From contig NZ_CP042593.1 in assembly GCF_007995155.1 (NCBI RefSeq), forward strand, positions 4,754,001-4,818,000: a stretch of 64,000 bases of DNA, in the 5' to 3' direction. Made by a program: the position numbers and the translations under genes. This document shows, in pieces, positions 61,153-64,000 of this stretch (the stretch's first letter is position 1; the number at the start of each line of letters is the position of its first letter). The notes beneath the pieces are model-generated. The model did no database searches, was not told the DNA's origin, and saw only the letters and a program-made list of their open reading frames with translations. Source of the DNA: Cytobacillus dafuensis (GTDB lineage: Bacteria > Bacillota > Bacilli > Bacillales > Cytobacillaceae).

Positions 61153-61581
61153 ATGGACAAAAAAGCTCTTTTTTATAAACTTGTGTCATTTACATCTTCT
61201 GTTCATCGTGTGACACATGAATTAACTCAAAATGCCAAGTCAGATTCAATCACGCAAGTTCAATATAATATTCTTGAACATATAACGGTTAGTCAGCCTG
61301 TAACTCCAAGTGAAATTAGCGATTGTCAATATATGTCTATGCCAAACACAAGTCGTGAGCTTAGAAAATTAAGTGAAAAAGGGTTAATTGAAAAGATAAA
61401 TGATACCGAAGATCGACGAAAACAATATATTCGTCTCTCGAATGATGGGGAAACTATGATGAATGAAGCCTTTGCATCTATAGAAGCTCGTTTTCTAAAT
61501 CGAATACAAAATGCTTCGAAAGAAGATTTAGAGGATATTGAACGCGCCCTAGATATTCTTCAGACAAAACTATTTTATTAA
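61153..61581 (+). CDS. MarR-family regulator
   Basis: This 142-residue winged-helix protein has HTH region TPSEISDCQYMSMPNTSRELRKLSEKGLIEK and wing DTEDRRKQYIRLSNDGE. Divergent from the quinone reductase, it probably responds to quinone or oxidant stress. ATG at 61153 after AGAGGTGAAAG mirrors the reductase start; a GTG at 61144 is the alternative. A GC-rich hairpin follows (61606-61632). Confidence 0.88.
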   Translation: MDKKALFYKLVSFTSSVHRVTHELTQNAKSDSITQVQYNILEHITVSQPVTPSEISDCQYMSMPNTSRELRKLSEKGLIEKINDTEDRRKQYIRLSNDGETMMNEAFASIEARFLNRIQNASKEDLEDIERALDILQTKLFY

Positions 61582-61603
61582 TTGTATTATTTTAAGATGA
61601 AAA

Positions 61604-61634
61604 ATAGCCGAGGAAAAAAATTTCCCTCGGCTTG
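61604..61634 (+). terminator. Hairpin after the MarR gene
   Basis: AGCCGAGG (61606-61613) pairs with CCTCGGCT (61625-61632). The loop is A/T rich, and no T tract follows on the plus strand, so efficiency is uncertain. Confidence 0.6.
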
Positions 61635-61704
61635 CTACACGCTTATAATTCATTTTTTGATACAGTTCACCCTTACAGGTCTTTTAAACTATTTTTCTCC
61701 TTCA

Positions 61705-62604
61705 TTACGAATTCAAATGATATTCATAACATGTAACGGCTTCAACTTGTTTGAAGCCCTCTTGGATATATAAAGCTTTTGCTCTCTCATTCTCACCATT
61801 CACGGAAAGTATGGTCCTTTTAAAGGATTTTTCTTCAGCAAAGTGCAAGGAAGCTCTTAATAACACCCTTCCTAATCCTCTACCCTGATATTCTGGAATG
61901 ATGGCAAGCGGTCCGATATTCATGATCGGTTCATCCTCATATTCGTCTAACGCTCCTCTTACGATGCCAACGGGTTTATCCTTATGGAACAGGATCATCA
62001 TACCGCCTTCTATATATTCCTCGCTTAGAATCATCTTCGTAACCATTTCAGGAATGATCGGTGTTTCACTTCCCTTAAGCTTTGCAAAACTGGCGTTTCT
62101 AATCTCACACCATATTTCTTCATCATTTCCTGGTCTAAAAGAGCGAATGACATAATCCTCTGGTAAGTTATAATCCTGTACTTCCAAGTTCTCTCTTACA
62201 AGCAAGAAGGCGTGTCTCTCTACAGTAAAATATAATTCTTCCATGAACTCCATTCCTATTTTATCCGTCGTTGGAATAAAGATAAAAACCTTATCAAGAC
62301 CTTCAGTATGACTTAAAAGAGCTTGCATGAGCGACTTATAACAATCGATATCCTTAATTTTCGAATGAAAAATTCTAAAACGTGCTTTTCTTCCTCTCCT
62401 AAAATAATCAGTCATGATTAATGAAACTGCTGCTATGATCTCCCCATTTGTATCGGAAATAATATAAGTAGGATTTTCATCATTAGGCTCAAATTCCTTT
62501 AGATCCTCGTCATAAAGAAATGATTCATCTACTTCTTGCCTGTGTTTCTTGCAATAAGCAATAAACTCCCCTATCCTTTCGCTTTTCAAAGCTTTAGCCT
62601 TCAT
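61705..62604 (-). CDS. GNAT-family N-acetyltransferase (two-domain)
   Basis: This 299-residue protein has a diverged N-terminal GNAT half and a canonical C-terminal one, with IGPLAIIPEYQGRGLGRVLLRASLHFAEEK (about 229-258) as the acetyl-CoA loop and SVNGENERAKALYIQEGFKQVE at the end. The substrate is not known. AAGGCAGGGA precedes the ATG. It lies 34 bp downstream of the DUF445 gene on the same strand and may be co-transcribed with it. Confidence 0.88.
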   Translation of the reverse strand: MKAKALKSERIGEFIAYCKKHRQEVDESFLYDEDLKEFEPNDENPTYIISDTNGEIIAAVSLIMTDYFRRGRKARFRIFHSKIKDIDCYKSLMQALLSHTEGLDKVFIFIPTTDKIGMEFMEELYFTVERHAFLLVRENLEVQDYNLPEDYVIRSFRPGNDEEIWCEIRNASFAKLKGSETPIIPEMVTKMILSEEYIEGGMMILFHKDKPVGIVRGALDEYEDEPIMNIGPLAIIPEYQGRGLGRVLLRASLHFAEEKSFKRTILSVNGENERAKALYIQEGFKQVEAVTCYEYHLNS

Positions 62605-62637
62605 ATATTTCCCTGCCTTATTTAAAAAATATTAGCT

Positions 62638-63894
62638 CTATACAACAGCTTTAATAATCGTTAAGATAATTCCTATTAAAAAGCCGCAAATTGCTCCATT
62701 TACTCGGATCCATTGTAAATCTTTACCTATATTATTTTCCATTATATCGATAAGCGTTTCGTTATCCAGCTTATCAAGGTTTTCTTTTACAAGAATGCCT
62801 ATTTTGGAATGGTTTTTGTTAATAATATTGAAAATTTGTTTTTGAATCCAATTTTCAATGCTATCGATTTTTTCAGGAGCCTCTTTCATTCTATCTATGA
62901 TGTCTCTAATAAATGTAAGTACATATTGATCTATAAATTCTTCACTTTCGATAAGTAGCATCAATTTATTCTGCAGCTTCTTCAACATCACTGTAATTTG
63001 ATCAGTTGGGCTCCAGTCATTTACGAATGTATTCTTCCATTCATTTAGTTCAGATACCAGTTCTTTTCTATCTAGCACACTTTCTAACTCATTTTGAATT
63101 CGAGAAAGAATCAATTGCCTATATGGATTATCCTCCTTTTGAAGGAGAATGATTCTTTTCAAAATAAAGGGTTGAAGCATATTCCCAAGCTTTTCCTCAT
63201 TAATAAAATTACTAAAAGAGCTAAGGGCTAACTTTAAAAAGCCATCCGCTTCCGTATTATCAAGTAATTGTTTCGCCGTTACCCCTATTTTCATTTTTGT
63301 TTCTTCTTTCGCTATCCACTTTTCAGCCTCAACCAGAATATAGTCCAAGGCTTTTTCATCCAAATTTCGATTTAAAGCTTGATTGACGAGTGATTGAAGT
63401 AATTTCTTCACATCTAAAGTAAGAATGTATTCCTTTAGCTCCTTTTCAATTAAAGGGGCTATTTTTTCTAAATTTACATGATTGATTGTCTGATGAAGAA
63501 TAGAGCTAATCCACTTTTTAAAGGAATCCGAATATAATTCCATCTCTGCAACCTGTATTAATTTTTCTGCAATATGAAATTGTTTCATTTTCTCCTGAAT
63601 ACTTTCTTTTGTCAGCCAATCATTTTCAAGCATGGAAATAAGAGCTCTGGTCATTCTATCACGGTTTTTTGGTAGTAATGCAGTATGTGGAATCGGAATA
63701 CCAAGGGGATGGCGAAAAAGAGCTGTGACGGCAAACCAATCTGCCAGCCCTCCTACCAAACCCGCCTCAAAACCTCCTTGCAATAATCGGACAATAAAAG
63801 ATTCTTGGAAAGGAATCGTTAAGATAAATCCTGCCCCCATAATTCCTAATGAAATTCCTGCAAAATATTTTGATTTTTTTTGTTGTTTTGACAT
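62638..63894 (-). CDS. DUF445 family membrane protein (YheB-like)
   Basis: This 418-residue protein has a hydrophobic hairpin at the N-terminus (near 12-55, including GGFEAGLVGGLADWFAVTALFRHPLGIPIPHTALLPKNR, the DUF445 signature) and one membrane helix at the end (WIRVNGAICGFLIGIILTIIKAVV). The middle is a long amphipathic helical region. The function is unknown; in B. subtilis YheB relates to spores or envelope, but this is not evident here. Its 3' end has a 93% identical 85-bp copy at 59049-59133. Confidence 0.88.
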   Translation of the reverse strand: MSKQQKKSKYFAGISLGIMGAGFILTIPFQESFIVRLLQGGFEAGLVGGLADWFAVTALFRHPLGIPIPHTALLPKNRDRMTRALISMLENDWLTKESIQEKMKQFHIAEKLIQVAEMELYSDSFKKWISSILHQTINHVNLEKIAPLIEKELKEYILTLDVKKLLQSLVNQALNRNLDEKALDYILVEAEKWIAKEETKMKIGVTAKQLLDNTEADGFLKLALSSFSNFINEEKLGNMLQPFILKRIILLQKEDNPYRQLILSRIQNELESVLDRKELVSELNEWKNTFVNDWSPTDQITVMLKKLQNKLMLLIESEEFIDQYVLTFIRDIIDRMKEAPEKIDSIENWIQKQIFNIINKNHSKIGILVKENLDKLDNETLIDIMENNIGKDLQWIRVNGAICGFLIGIILTIIKAVV

Positions 63895-64000
63895 AGTATT
63901 TTCCCTCGGATATAAATTGAATTTCTTTTATCAATATCTTACCACTTTGATAGCCATTTACTTATAAAAAAATTCCATTTCCTTATGATACGATTCATCT

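Noticed and set aside
1..64000. Prophage, plasmid or defence island
   Set aside because: No integrase, phage structural gene, replication initiator or recognised defence cassette was found. The ParM/ParR pair and NERD protein alone are not enough.

Overview
The window looks like chromosome of a low-GC, Gram-positive Bacillaceae bacterium. Many genes resemble Bacillus subtilis genes (dapA, msrAB, ywqA-type SNF2 helicase, queF, yerO/swrC, murQ/murR, ogt, yheB-type DUF445). Ribosome binding sites are strong AGGAGG types, with frequent TTG and GTG starts. Four riboswitch-class leaders are recognisable: lysine, c-di-GMP-I, and preQ1-I are clear riboswitches, and strong intrinsic terminators follow most genes. 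No rRNA, tRNA, phage block or intact transposase was seen.

Layout. 0.2-2.4 kb: an ECF41 sigma factor with an FAD oxidoreductase, preceded by a textbook ECF41 promoter. 2.6-4.3 kb: a VOC protein and dapA under a lysine riboswitch. 4.4-6.7 kb: a ParM/ParR-type segregation pair with a helically phased repeat array that looks like its centromere. 6.9-9.5 kb: an SDR lacking the usual catalytic Tyr/Lys, an MsrA-MsrB fusion and a small spore-protein-like gene. 9.8-11.4 kb: an ECF sigma/anti-sigma pair. 11.5-16 kb: a secreted M14 peptidase and two MFS transporters. 16-20 kb: a signalling patch with a chemoreceptor, an EAL phosphodiesterase, and a DNA-binding protein controlled by a c-di-GMP-I riboswitch. 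20-24 kb: MarR/MFS, a CatE-like VOC enzyme, and TauE.

24.3-31.4 kb is a seven-gene operon for murein amino-sugar salvage: RpiR regulator, cytoplasmic AmiE-like hydrolase, sugar ABC importer, BadF-type kinase and MurQ etherase. It uses an ABC importer where B. subtilis uses a PTS. 31.6-37 kb: an exact 52-bp tandem repeat, a NERD protein, a frameshifted small gene and a SWIM-SNF2 helicase. 37-44.5 kb: lysoplasmalogenase, PfkB kinase, PadR/HAAS pair, nucleoside and nucleobase transporters, PAP2 phosphatase. 44.7-46.2 kb: a preQ1 riboswitch, queF and a queuosine-precursor transporter. 46.5-52 kb: VOC, GyrI-like, Ogt, and the TetR/RND efflux pair. 52-64 kb: a coiled-coil/polysaccharide deacetylase pair, MerR/GNAT pair, PhoX-like phosphatase, Crp/Fnr regulator, MarR/quinone-reductase pair, a GNAT protein and a DUF445 protein.

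The most unusual feature is the load of small interspersed repeats. Family A has six copies of about 156-222 bp. They have hairpin ends, a structured core, and the pentamer TTTAT at both edges, and several overlap the stop codons of flanking genes. They look like non-autonomous IS200/IS605-type elements. Family B (about 137 bp) has three full copies plus one partial copy. Two further Bacillus-type repeats (C and D) occur once each.
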